Assembly: GCA_012269805.1 (NCBI GenBank)
Contig: JAAXJP010000033.1
Coordinates: forward strand, 1 to 6,006
Length of the DNA: 6,006 nt
Direction of reading: 5' to 3'
DNA from: Rubrivirga sp.
Lineage (GTDB): Bacteria; Bacteroidota; Rhodothermia; Rhodothermales; Rubricoccaceae
A program made the translations under genes and the position numbers. Below are positions 1 to 6,006 of the stretch, one piece after another. The notes under the pieces were generated by a model. The model saw only the letters and a program-made list of their open reading frames with translations. It made no database searches and was not told the DNA's origin. Position 1 is the stretch's first letter, and each line of letters begins with the position of its first letter.

Positions 1-2790
1 GCCTACGCCGACCTCGCCGCGTGGCAGGCGACGGGCCGGGACGCTCGCTCCCGCGCGTTCGCACCGGCCTTCGCCGACGCCGGCGCCGGCGACCTCCGGC
101 TAGGCACGGCCTCCGACGGGGACCCGCGCCTAGCCGGGCTCGGGGGCACCGGCGTCGGGACCGACGTCGACGGGCAGGGCCGCTCGGCCGACAACCCGTA
201 CATCGGAGGCGACGAGCGGAGCGCGCTGCTCCCGCTCTCGGGCGACCTCTACGTGGGCGTCGCGCCGAGCGGGTTCCCGGCCGCCGACTATCCCACGCTC
301 GCCGAGGCCGCCGACGCGCTGTTTTATCTCGGCGTGGCTGGTGCCGCCACGTTCCGGCTCTACGACGACGTCGGCCCCTTCCCGGTCACGCTTCGCGCCT
401 ACGACGGCGCCAGCGCGGCCGACCCGCTCGTGATCGTGCCCGTCAACGCCGGCGTGACCTACGTCCACGCCGGGACCGACGAGGCGTCGGCCGGGGCGAT
501 CCGGGTCGACGGGGCCTCGCACCTGCTGCTGACCGACTTCGGGCTCGACGTGTCAGGCGGCACGGGGGCCCACGGTCACGCGATCCGGTTCGAGGGGGAC
601 GTCGAGAACGTGACGCTCCAGCGGATGGGGTTGGTCGGGATCTCGGACGCGACGGTGACGGGGGCTTCCCTCGTCTGGGCGAACGGCGGTTCGCTCACCG
701 ACGTCGTAATCCGGGATGGCCAGACGACGGGCGGTAGCCGCGGCGTCCTCCTCTCGGCGTCGAGCGCGACGGGCACGGTCATCGACGGCCTGCGCGTGAT
801 CGACCCCGCGGTGGATGGCATCTCCCTGTCCGGCCACGCCGACCCTCTCGTCGAGGCGGTCGAGGTCCACGCGGAGGTGAGCCTGCTTCCCACGGCGTAC
901 GGCGTCCTCCTGACGGACGGGACGGGCGGTGAGATCCGCGACAGCCGGATCACGATGGCGGACCCGTCCGGCATCGGGGTGTCCCTCGCGGGGCAGAGCG
1001 CGTCGGCGGGCCTCATGGCCGACCCCGTCTCTATCGTCAACACGTTCGTGACTTCGGGCGGGACCGGGATCGCCCTCGCGCGGGCCGGCGGCGTGCGCAT
1101 CGCGCACACGAGCGTCCGCTCGGAGGGCGGGGCGGGTGCCCTGCACGAGGCCGGGTTCAGCGAGGACGTCACCCTCGTCAACTCACTGCTCGTCCACGCC
1201 GGCGGTGGCCCCGTCCTCGACCTCTCGAGCGCCGGCGCGATCACGGCGAGCGACTTCAACGGCTTCTCGACCGGCGGCCCGACGCTCGCCACCGTCGACG
1301 GCGTCGGCTACGCCGACCTCGCGGCCTACCGCACCGCGACGGGCCTCGACGCCAACTCGACCGCCCCGACGGTCGCGTTCGTCGACGGGCCGGGCGGCGA
1401 CCTCCACCTCGCCGGCGCCAGCGAGGGCGACCCGGCCCTCCGCGGGACCCCGCTCGCCGACGTGACGACCGACATCGACGGCGACGACCGCTCGGCGACC
1501 GACCCGTATATGGGCGCCGACGAGGGCGTGACGCCGCTCCCGCCCGCGACGCCGCCGTACGCCGTCACGGCGCCGGCCGTGCTCGGGGCCTACGCCCACG
1601 GCGATGTCCTCAACGTCGAGTGGACGACGCTCGACCCGACCTTCGAGTCCGGCGACGTCCGCGTCTCGGTGCTCTGCCCCGGCGAGGCCCCCTTCGTCCG
1701 CTACGCCGCGACCGCGAACGACGGGAAGGTCGGGTTCGTCGTTCCGGTCTCGCTCGGCGTGCACGGCGGCGTCGACGACCAGGCCGGCGGGTGCACCGTC
1801 GAGGTGGCCTCGGCCGCCACGCCCAGCCGGGCCGCCGAGTCGGCCCCGTTCGTCGTCACGGCCGACGGCGTCGCCGGCGTGACGACGCGGAAGCTCGACC
1901 TCTCGACGCCCCGGAGCCCCGCGCGCTACGGGCTCCAGGACATCGTCAAGTGGTTCTGGGACGAGGCCTCCGTCCCGACCGGGACCGTCCGCCTCGCGCT
2001 CGTCTGCGACGGCCGTGAGCGCTGGGTCCGCTATGCCGACACCGAGAACGACGGCCAGGCCAGCGCCCGGCTCCCGGCCGTCTTCGGGGCCTACCCGGTC
2101 TGCCGGGCCGAGGTGACCTCGCTCGCCGACCCGGCGTTCTTCGGCCGCAGCGGCCCGTTCGAGGTCCTCGACACGCGGCTCCCGTCGGTCGATGTCCTCG
2201 CCCCGGCCCCCGACGACGTGATCCCGATGGGGACCGACCTCGACGTGGTCTGGGAGACCGAGTCGATCGGGGCCGGGGCCGACGTCAAGATCCTCCTCGT
2301 CGACCTCACGAACGGGCCCCCGAACCGGCTCCTCGCGCGCACGACCAACACCGGGCTCTTCACGTGGTCGGTCCCGACCGACCTCGACCCGGCGGCCGAG
2401 TACCGGCTCTCGGTCAAGGCCACGCCGGCCGACGGGACGCTCGTCTCGGCGCTCGTCGACCCGCTCACGTTCACGGCGCCGGGCAGCCGGTCCGCCTCGG
2501 CGAGCGCGTCGGCGGAGGCGGCACCGGAGGCGCTCACGGTGGGCGCGACCCGGCCGAACCCGGCCCGGGGTCGGGCCACCGTCCGCGTCGGCGTGCCCGA
2601 GGCGGGCCCGGTCGAGGTGGTGGTGTACGACGCCGTCGGCCGGCGCGTGGCCGAGCTGGCCGCGGGCGAGCGCGCGCCGGGGTGGCACGAGCTGGCCGTC
2701 GAGGCGGGCGCGCTGGCCCCGGGGGTCTACGTCGTCCGCGCCCTCGCGCCCGGCGCCGTCGCGACGCGGACGCTGACGGTCGTCCGGTGA
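1..2790 (+). CDS. Partial modular secreted beta-helix protein with KNH-like domains and type IX sorting domain (3' part)
   Basis: The frame is open from the first base, so the start codon lies upstream; 929 codons are visible, ending in TGA. A GTG at 253 is in frame but falls inside a conserved module and is not the start. Order from the first visible codon: tail of a beta-helix module (codons 2-72, ending NPYIGGDE); a complete module (about 80-508) that opens with GDLYVG, then YPTLAEAADAL and GVAGAATFRL, runs through Gly/Asp/Val-rich beta-helix-like repeats, and closes with DIDGDDRSATDPYMGADE; three beta-sandwich domains (about 518-828) resembling the Kre9/KNH family; a Ser/Ala linker (828-840); and a C-terminal sorting domain (841-929). 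In this family the tail directs export by the type IX system and is cleaved or replaced by an anchor. The ligand or substrate is unknown: no catalytic motif is visible, so adhesion, polysaccharide binding or lyase activity remain open. The secretion and domain architecture are well supported; the function is not. Confidence 0.88.
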   Translation, partial: AYADLAAWQATGRDARSRAFAPAFADAGAGDLRLGTASDGDPRLAGLGGTGVGTDVDGQGRSADNPYIGGDERSALLPLSGDLYVGVAPSGFPAADYPTLAEAADALFYLGVAGAATFRLYDDVGPFPVTLRAYDGASAADPLVIVPVNAGVTYVHAGTDEASAGAIRVDGASHLLLTDFGLDVSGGTGAHGHAIRFEGDVENVTLQRMGLVGISDATVTGASLVWANGGSLTDVVIRDGQTTGGSRGVLLSASSATGTVIDGLRVIDPAVDGISLSGHADPLVEAVEVHAEVSLLPTAYGVLLTDGTGGEIRDSRITMADPSGIGVSLAGQSASAGLMADPVSIVNTFVTSGGTGIALARAGGVRIAHTSVRSEGGAGALHEAGFSEDVTLVNSLLVHAGGGPVLDLSSAGAITASDFNGFSTGGPTLATVDGVGYADLAAYRTATGLDANSTAPTVAFVDGPGGDLHLAGASEGDPALRGTPLADVTTDIDGDDRSATDPYMGADEGVTPLPPATPPYAVTAPAVLGAYAHGDVLNVEWTTLDPTFESGDVRVSVLCPGEAPFVRYAATANDGKVGFVVPVSLGVHGGVDDQAGGCTVEVASAATPSRAAESAPFVVTADGVAGVTTRKLDLSTPRSPARYGLQDIVKWFWDEASVPTGTVRLALVCDGRERWVRYADTENDGQASARLPAVFGAYPVCRAEVTSLADPAFFGRSGPFEVLDTRLPSVDVLAPAPDDVIPMGTDLDVVWETESIGAGADVKILLVDLTNGPPNRLLARTTNTGLFTWSVPTDLDPAAEYRLSVKATPADGTLVSALVDPLTFTAPGSRSASASASAEAAPEALTVGATRPNPARGRATVRVGVPEAGPVEVVVYDAVGRRVAELAAGERAPGWHELAVEAGALAPGVYVVRALAPGAVATRTLTVVR
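4..216 (+). repeat. Beta-helix module tail, copy 1
   Basis: This is the 71-codon closing segment of a beta-helix module. It runs from YADLAAWQATGRD through GDLRLGTASDGDPRLAG to DVDGQGRSADNPYIGGDE. It aligns with the segment at 1309-1524 almost without gaps. The D-[IV]-D-G-x-x-R-x-x-x-P-x-x-G-x-D-E ending is a common terminal signature of right-handed beta-helix surface proteins. Its presence at the very start of the window shows that at least one more module lies upstream. Confidence 0.85.
1309..1524 (+). repeat. Beta-helix module tail, copy 2
   Basis: This 72-codon segment matches copy 1: YADLAAYRTATGLD, then GDLHLAGASEGDPALRG, then DIDGDDRSATDPYMGADE. The offset between the two copies is 1305 bases, or 435 codons, which gives the module period. 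The similarity is also visible in the DNA, for example near-identical runs at the start and around the DGxxRS codons. This points to duplication within the gene. The segment ends the last beta-helix module before the sandwich domains. Confidence 0.85.
1552..2484 (+). repeat. Three tandem KNH-like beta-sandwich domains
   Basis: Three units of about 100 residues follow the beta-helix. Units A (1552-1863) and B (1885-2173) are clear homologues: VRVSVLCPGEAPFVRYAATANDG aligns in sense with VRLALVCDGRERWVRYADTENDG (shown here only as the shared pattern VR-x3-C-x-G-x3-V/W-VRYA-x-T-x-NDG), and both end in a Cys-containing strand followed by S-x-PF-x-V. Unit C (2185-2484) is more typical of the Kre9/KNH family, with DLDVVWETES, a TTNTGLFTWSVP segment and an AEYRLSVKA strand. 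Such domains usually sit next to the sorting domain in secreted Bacteroidota proteins and may bind wall or polysaccharide material. The family assignment rests on pattern resemblance only. Confidence 0.62.
2521..2787 (+). other. Type IX secretion C-terminal sorting domain (Por secretion tail)
   Basis: The last 89 codons begin APEALTVGATRPNPARG and continue with VEVVVYDAVGRRVAEL, WHELAVEAGALAPGVYVVRA and a final TRTLTVVR. This is the standard layout of the type A sorting domain: a PNP turn, a V-x-V-x-[VL]-Y-D-x-x-G-R strand, an L-x-P-G-[VI]-Y strand and a short basic end. A low-complexity Ser/Ala linker (2482-2520) precedes it. The domain predicts Sec export followed by passage through the type IX outer-membrane translocon. 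The translocon genes are not in this window. Confidence 0.9.
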
Positions 2791-2886
2791 GGTTTGTCTC
2801 TTCGGCCCCCCGCGCACCCGGTCGGGCGGGCGGGGGCGCCGGTCCTGGTTGACGCCCTATCCTAAAGCGGACCCGACCCCGCGCTC
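2791..2886. other. Intergenic gap with a GC-rich hairpin
   Basis: This 96-base gap lies between two co-directional genes. It holds a perfect 7-base inverted repeat (CCCCCGC at 2807-2813, GCGGGGG at 2830-2836) enclosing a small CCC/GGG inner stem with a GGTC loop. No run of T follows, so it is at best a weak or Rho-assisted terminator for the secreted-protein gene. I see neither a clear Bacteroidota promoter (TTTG then TAnnTTTG at correct spacing) nor a good -35/-10 pair for the nuclease gene. Confidence 0.35.
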
Positions 2887-3243
2887 GTGCAACCTGCCTA
2901 TCGCTATCACGCCGTCGTCGCGTCCGTGTACGACGGGGACACCTTCCGCGCCGACGTCGACCTCGGCTTCATGACGTGGATCAGAAACGTCAGCTTCCGG
3001 ATGTACGGGATCGACACCCCCGAGCTCCGCGGCGTGTCCGTGGAGGAGAAGGAGGCCGGCTACGCCGCCTGCGACCGGCTCCTCGAGCTGATGCCGGTCG
3101 GCGCCGAGGTCCTCATCGAATCGACGAAGGCCGGCAAGTACGGCCGGTACCTCGCCGACGTGTACCGCGAGATCGACGGCGAGGAGGTCCACGTTAACCG
3201 GGCGCTGGTCGACGAGGGCCACGCGGTGCCGTACCTGCTCTAG
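2887..3243 (+). CDS. Staphylococcal-nuclease-like (thermonuclease family) protein, no signal peptide
   Basis: The 118-residue product is a single SNase-like OB-fold domain, a family of Ca2+-dependent nucleases that cut DNA and RNA. All classical catalytic positions can be matched: D18 in YDGDT (Staphylococcus D21), R38 in RMYGIDTPE (R35), D43 and T44 (D40, T41), E46 (E43) and R87 in KYGR (R87). The residues V-D-L-G-F and W between the first two motifs mark the subtype common in phage and environmental bacterial proteins, not the classical secreted enzyme. The start is GTG at 2887: it is the first start after an in-frame TAA at 2863, and it leaves 14 residues before the first motif, so no longer N-terminus is possible. 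There is no signal peptide, transmembrane segment or lipobox, so a cytosolic location is likely. No Shine-Dalgarno is evident, as is usual in Bacteroidota relatives. The catalytic fold is secure; the biological role is unknown. Confidence 0.9.
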   Translation: MQPAYRYHAVVASVYDGDTFRADVDLGFMTWIRNVSFRMYGIDTPELRGVSVEEKEAGYAACDRLLELMPVGAEVLIESTKAGKYGRYLADVYREIDGEEVHVNRALVDEGHAVPYLL

Positions 3244-3246
3244 TCG

Positions 3247-3717
3247 CTAGAAGAGGCTCCGCTGGCGGCTTTCGAGGGCGAGGAGCGCCCGTTTCCGCTC
3301 GAGCCCGCCCGCGTAGCCCACGAGCGATCCGTCGGCCCCGACCACGCGGTGGCAGGGGACGACGACGGCCACCGGGTTCTGCCCGTTCGCCGCGCCGACG
3401 GCCTGCGCGGCCTGCGGCATCCCGAGCCGCCGCGCGAGGGCGCCGTAGCCGAGCGTCGCGCCGTGCGGGATCTCGCGGAGCGCGGCCCACACACGCTCCT
3501 GGAACGGCGTCCCGCCCAGCCGGACCGGCACGCTGAACGCGACGGGCGCGCCGTCGAAGTAGGCCGACAGTTGGCGGCGGGCCGCGTCGAGTACGGCGTC
3601 GGCGCCCTCCGGTCCGTCCGCCTCGTCACCGAGGTCGAAGGTGGCGGCCGTGAGTGCCTCGCCATCGGAGATGAGGCGGAGCGGGCCGAGCGGCGTGGCG
3701 AGCGTGAGGCGGGGCAC
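3247..3717 (-). CDS. ogt: Methylated-DNA--[protein]-cysteine S-methyltransferase (O6-alkylguanine-DNA alkyltransferase)
   Basis: This 156-residue suicide repair protein transfers alkyl groups from O6-alkylguanine (and less often O4-alkylthymine) to its own cysteine. It has the small N-terminal domain (about 1-68, with TPLGPLRLISDGEALT) and the C-terminal DNA-binding/active-site domain (69-156): FQERVWAALREIPHG, Y91 in the helix-turn-helix, N114, PCHRV with acceptor C122, GYAGGLERK and E149. Compared with human AGT, the spacing to the cysteine is preserved for Tyr (31), Asn (8) and the arginine finger position (17), but that last position is Gln105 instead of Arg. The start is GTG at 3717; an in-frame TAG at 3729-3727 allows only four codons between, so no longer form exists. 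There is no Ada-type N-terminal regulatory domain, so expression is probably constitutive or controlled elsewhere. The gene converges on the nuclease gene with 3 bases between stops. Ogt-type is my preferred name; the similar Ada C-terminal/MGMT label would also fit. Confidence 0.95.
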   Translation of the reverse strand: MPRLTLATPLGPLRLISDGEALTAATFDLGDEADGPEGADAVLDAARRQLSAYFDGAPVAFSVPVRLGGTPFQERVWAALREIPHGATLGYGALARRLGMPQAAQAVGAANGQNPVAVVVPCHRVVGADGSLVGYAGGLERKRALLALESRQRSLF

Positions 3718-3768
3718 GAGGGCAAGCTAGCGCGCGGCCGATGACGGCTCGGTGTCAGGTGGCTCCGC
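3718..3768 (-). promoter_or_regulatory. Probable promoter region of the alkyltransferase gene (no exact site assigned)
   Basis: If the upstream hairpin ends transcription of the glutamine synthetase gene, the alkyltransferase promoter has to fit between it and the GTG at 3717, about 50 bases. The only resemblance to the Bacteroidota -7 element (TAnnTTTG) is TAGCTTGC at 3729-3722, which would place the transcript start almost on the GTG. A TTTG at 3771-3768 is too far away (38 bases instead of about 19-20) to serve as its partner. No operator or inverted repeat is seen. Confidence 0.25.
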
Positions 3769-3808
3769 AAACGAAGGACGCCCCGCCGGCACGACGGCCA
3801 GCGGGGCG
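3769..3808 (-). terminator. Intrinsic terminator of the glutamine synthetase gene
   Basis: Read on the - strand, CGCCCCGC (3808-3801) pairs perfectly with GCGGGGCG (3786-3779). The stem continues inward through a U-G wobble and GGC/GCC, giving 12 pairs closed by a 6-base loop CGTCGT. The T-rich stretch TCCTTCGTTT (3778-3769) follows directly. It lies 43 bases past the glutamine synthetase stop codon. The T tract is interrupted by C and G, so efficiency may be moderate. On the + strand no T tract follows, so it is directional. Confidence 0.75.
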
Positions 3809-3851
3809 CGAGGGGGGCCGCATCGGCGTCGAGGCGGACGGAGTCGGACGA

Positions 3852-6006
3852 CTACTTCCCCGTAAAGAGCATCTCGCGGTAGGTCGGCAGCGGCCAGAGG
3901 TCGGCCGGGACCTCCTGCTCGAGCGCGTCGCAGGCGTCGCGGACCTTCGCCATCGCCGGGATGACCTTGTCCTTCATCGCGACGGACTCGTCCTTCGCCT
4001 TGTGCGCCGCGGCGCGGGCCTTCGCCAGCGTGCCGAGCGCCTTCCGGAGGGCGTTGACCTGCGTGATGACGGCCTCGGCCGTCTCCTTCGTGCCCGAGAC
4101 GTCGAGCCCGAGGTCGTCGGCGAGCTCGGCCGCCTCGCCGAGCTCGGCGAGGTAGCGGACGGCCGCGGGGAGGACCATCGTCTTGGCCAGCGACTCGGTC
4201 GTGGCCGCCTCGACGTTGAGCGTGAGCGCGTACTGCTCCGAGAGGATCTCCTTGCGGCTCTCGAGCTCGGCCTCGGTCAGGACGTCGTAGGTGTCGAAGA
4301 CCGCGACGTTCTTGGCGTCGGTGAGCGTCGCGAGCGCGTCGGGCGTCGTCTGGAGGTTGAGGAGCCCGCGGTCCTCGACGGCCTCGCGGTGCCACTCGTC
4401 GGAGTAGCCGTCGCCGTTGAACACGATCTTGGTGTGCTCACGGATCGAGTCGGTGATGACGGCCTCGACGGCCTCCTGGACGGCCTTTTTCGAGCGCTTC
4501 TTGCCCAGCTTGTCCTCGAGCTTGCCGGCGAGGTCGGCGATGGCCTCGGCCACGATCGTGTTGAGGACCGTGAGCGGGAAGCTCACCGACTGGCTGGAGC
4601 CGACCGCGCGGAACTCGAACTTGTTGCCCGTGAAGGCGAACGGCGAGGTCCGGTTCCGGTCGCCGGCGTGGCGCGGGAGCGTCGGGAGGACCGGCGTGCC
4701 GAGGCCGAGGAAGCCGGACTGCTTGCTCTCGGTCGCCTTGCCGCTCGCCGCGATCTGCTCGAACACGTCGGAGAGCTGGTCGCCAAGGAAGATCGAGATG
4801 ATGGCCGGCGGGGCCTCGTTGGCGCCGAGGCGGTGGTCGTTGGCCGCCGTCGCGATCGCCGCCCGGAGGAGGTCCTGGTGCGTATGGACGGCCTGGACCA
4901 CGGCCGCGCAGAAAAACAGGAAGCGGAGGTTCGAGTGGGGCGTCTCGCCCGGCTCGAGGAGGTTGAGCCCGGTGTCGGTCGACATCGACCAGTTCACGTG
5001 CTTGCCCGACCCGTTGATGCCGGCGAACGGCTTCTCGTGGAGGAGGCAGGCCAGCCCGTACCGCTTGGCCACCCGCTGCAGCGTCATCATGATGACCTGC
5101 TGGTGGTCGGCGGCGACGTTCGCGTTCTCGAAGATCGGCGCGATCTCGTACTGGCCCGGCGCCACCTCGTTGTGGCGCGTCGCGACGGGGACGCCGAGCC
5201 GGTAGAGCTCGGTCTCGACCGCGTTCATGTAGGCCATGATCCGCTCGGGGATCGAGCCGAAGTAGTGGTCGTCGAACTCCTGCCCGCGCGGTGGCGCCGC
5301 GCCGATGAGCGTCCGGCCGGCCACGAGGAGGTCGGGGCGGTCCTCGAAGTAGGCCTCGTCGACGAGGAAGTACTCCTGCTCTGAGCCGCACGTCGCGTAG
5401 ACCCGCCCGACGCTGTCGCCGAGCAGCGTGAGCGCGCGCGTGGCCTGGACGTTGAGGGCCTCCATGCTCCGGAGGAGCGGGATCTTGTGGTCGAGCGCCT
5501 CGCCGGTCCACGACGCGAAGGCCGTCGGGATGACGAGCGTCGCGCTCCCGTTGTGCTCGACGAGGAAGGCCGGGCTCGTCGGGTCGTAGGCCGTGTAGCC
5601 GCGGGCCTCGAACGTAGCGCGGAGCCCGCCGCCGGGGAACGACGACGCGTCGGGCTCGCCCTGGACGAGGCTCTTGCCCGAGAACTCGGCGACGGCGCCG
5701 CCGCCGGCGTTCGGCGTGATGAACGAGTCGTGCTTCTCGGCGGTGCGGCCCGTGAGCGGCTGGAACCAGTGGGTGTAGTGGGTCGCGCCGCGCTCGACGG
5801 CCCACTCCTTCATGGCGAGCGCGATGGCGTCGGCGGTCGACTCGTCGAACGGCTCGCCCTTCTCGACGGTGGCCGTGATCTTCTTGTAGACCGACTTCGG
5901 GAGCCGGCTCTTCATCTCGGACAAGCCGAACGTATTCTGGCCGAAGATCTCTTCGACGTCCTGGGGCGCGGCGTGGCCGTTTGTGGCGGTGCGGGTGAGG
6001 GTGGGC
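3852..6006 (-). CDS. glnN: Glutamine synthetase type III (5' end cut by the window edge)
   Basis: The enzyme makes glutamine from glutamate, ammonia and ATP in the cytosol. 717 codons are visible from 6005 to a TAG at 3854-3852, close to the usual 700-odd residues of class III and far longer than class I or II. Residues counted from codon 6005: N-terminal class III domain with HYTHWFQPL (76-84) and AEKHD (89-93); [19 protein letters not shown] (121-139); catalytic metal/glutamate motifs [10 protein letters not shown] (207-216) and [16 protein letters not shown] (277-292); [14 protein letters not shown] (323-336); [13 protein letters not shown] (390-402); [20 protein letters not shown] (451-470); then a class III C-terminal region with NGDGYSDEW (530-538) and a helical Ala/Lys/Glu-rich end. 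The TTG at 5924 and ATG at 5915 are in frame but internal: the 27 codons upstream (including [15 protein letters not shown]) read like the family's N-terminus and contain no start, so the true start is just beyond 6006. No nitrogen-regulatory PII gene is visible alongside. Class III enzymes form large double-hexamer rings and are not known to use the class I adenylylation loop. Confidence 0.96.
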   Translation of the reverse strand, partial: PTLTRTATNGHAAPQDVEEIFGQNTFGLSEMKSRLPKSVYKKITATVEKGEPFDESTADAIALAMKEWAVERGATHYTHWFQPLTGRTAEKHDSFITPNAGGGAVAEFSGKSLVQGEPDASSFPGGGLRATFEARGYTAYDPTSPAFLVEHNGSATLVIPTAFASWTGEALDHKIPLLRSMEALNVQATRALTLLGDSVGRVYATCGSEQEYFLVDEAYFEDRPDLLVAGRTLIGAAPPRGQEFDDHYFGSIPERIMAYMNAVETELYRLGVPVATRHNEVAPGQYEIAPIFENANVAADHQQVIMMTLQRVAKRYGLACLLHEKPFAGINGSGKHVNWSMSTDTGLNLLEPGETPHSNLRFLFFCAAVVQAVHTHQDLLRAAIATAANDHRLGANEAPPAIISIFLGDQLSDVFEQIAASGKATESKQSGFLGLGTPVLPTLPRHAGDRNRTSPFAFTGNKFEFRAVGSSQSVSFPLTVLNTIVAEAIADLAGKLEDKLGKKRSKKAVQEAVEAVITDSIREHTKIVFNGDGYSDEWHREAVEDRGLLNLQTTPDALATLTDAKNVAVFDTYDVLTEAELESRKEILSEQYALTLNVEAATTESLAKTMVLPAAVRYLAELGEAAELADDLGLDVSGTKETAEAVITQVNALRKALGTLAKARAAAHKAKDESVAMKDKVIPAMAKVRDACDALEQEVPADLWPLPTYREMLFTGK

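Noticed and set aside
253..255. GTG as start of the secreted protein
   Set aside because: The frame is open back to position 1 and the upstream codons repeat a conserved module tail, so the gene begins outside the window; a start here would also lack a signal peptide.
1183..2817. Long - strand open frame (544 codons) under the secreted-protein gene
   Set aside because: Its composition is dominated by Arg, Gly, Asp and Glu, an antisense artefact of high GC. The + strand frame has clear domains and a sorting signal.
2849..2865. TTGACG followed by TATCCTAAA as a promoter for the nuclease gene
   Set aside because: The spacing between the two boxes is far too short for a -35/-10 pair, and it does not fit the Bacteroidota TTTG/TAnnTTTG pattern.
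3352..3354. Alkyltransferase-like (ATL) protein lacking the acceptor cysteine
   Set aside because: The codon is TGC, giving Cys in PCHRV, so it should be a true alkyltransferase.
3741..5384. Long + strand open frame (547 codons) across the glutamine synthetase region
   Set aside because: It is antisense to a clearly conserved gene; its product is Arg/Val/Glu/Leu-rich low-complexity typical of antisense frames in GC-rich DNA, with no recognisable motif.
4438..5805. Second - strand frame of 455 codons overlapping glutamine synthetase
   Set aside because: It is a shifted frame of the real gene, Arg/Pro-rich and without motifs.
1..6006. CRISPR array, tRNA/rRNA genes, insertion sequence ends or attachment sites
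   Set aside because: I saw no short regularly spaced repeats, no cloverleaf or rRNA-like segments, no transposase or integrase motifs, and no terminal inverted repeats with target duplications.

Overview
The window is very GC-rich DNA, strongly G/C at third codon positions, with tightly packed genes. It carries a type IX secretion C-terminal sorting domain and a class III glutamine synthetase, and shows no clear Shine-Dalgarno sites. Together these suggest a high-GC member of the Bacteroidota/Rhodothermota side of the tree (Rubricoccaceae- or Salinibacter-like). This is inferred from gene content and composition, since there is no rRNA here.

Layout: (1) Positions 1-2790, + strand: the 3' part of a large modular secreted protein. 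It holds the tail of one beta-helix module, a complete second module, three beta-sandwich domains of the Kre9/KNH-like type, a Ser/Ala linker and a C-terminal type IX sorting domain. The frame is open at position 1, so the gene starts outside the window. (2) 2791-2886: a 96-base gap with one GC-rich hairpin. (3) 2887-3243, + strand: a small staphylococcal-nuclease-like enzyme without a signal peptide. (4) 3247-3717, - strand: an O6-alkylguanine-DNA alkyltransferase, converging on the nuclease gene with only 3 bases between stop codons. (5) 3718-3851: a 134-base gap holding a convincing intrinsic terminator for the gene to its right. (6) 3852-6006, - strand: class III glutamine synthetase, nearly complete, with its first few codons lost at the window edge.

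The genes do not form one pathway. The first is a cell-surface or secreted protein, the next two act on nucleic acid (a nuclease and a direct-reversal DNA repair protein), and the last assimilates ammonia. I see no mobile element, CRISPR array, RNA gene or phage cluster. I found no strong case for a new multi-gene system. The most interesting points are the replacement of the arginine finger in the alkyltransferase, the 435-residue period in the surface protein, paired cysteines in two of its sandwich domains, and the cytosolic-looking nuclease.
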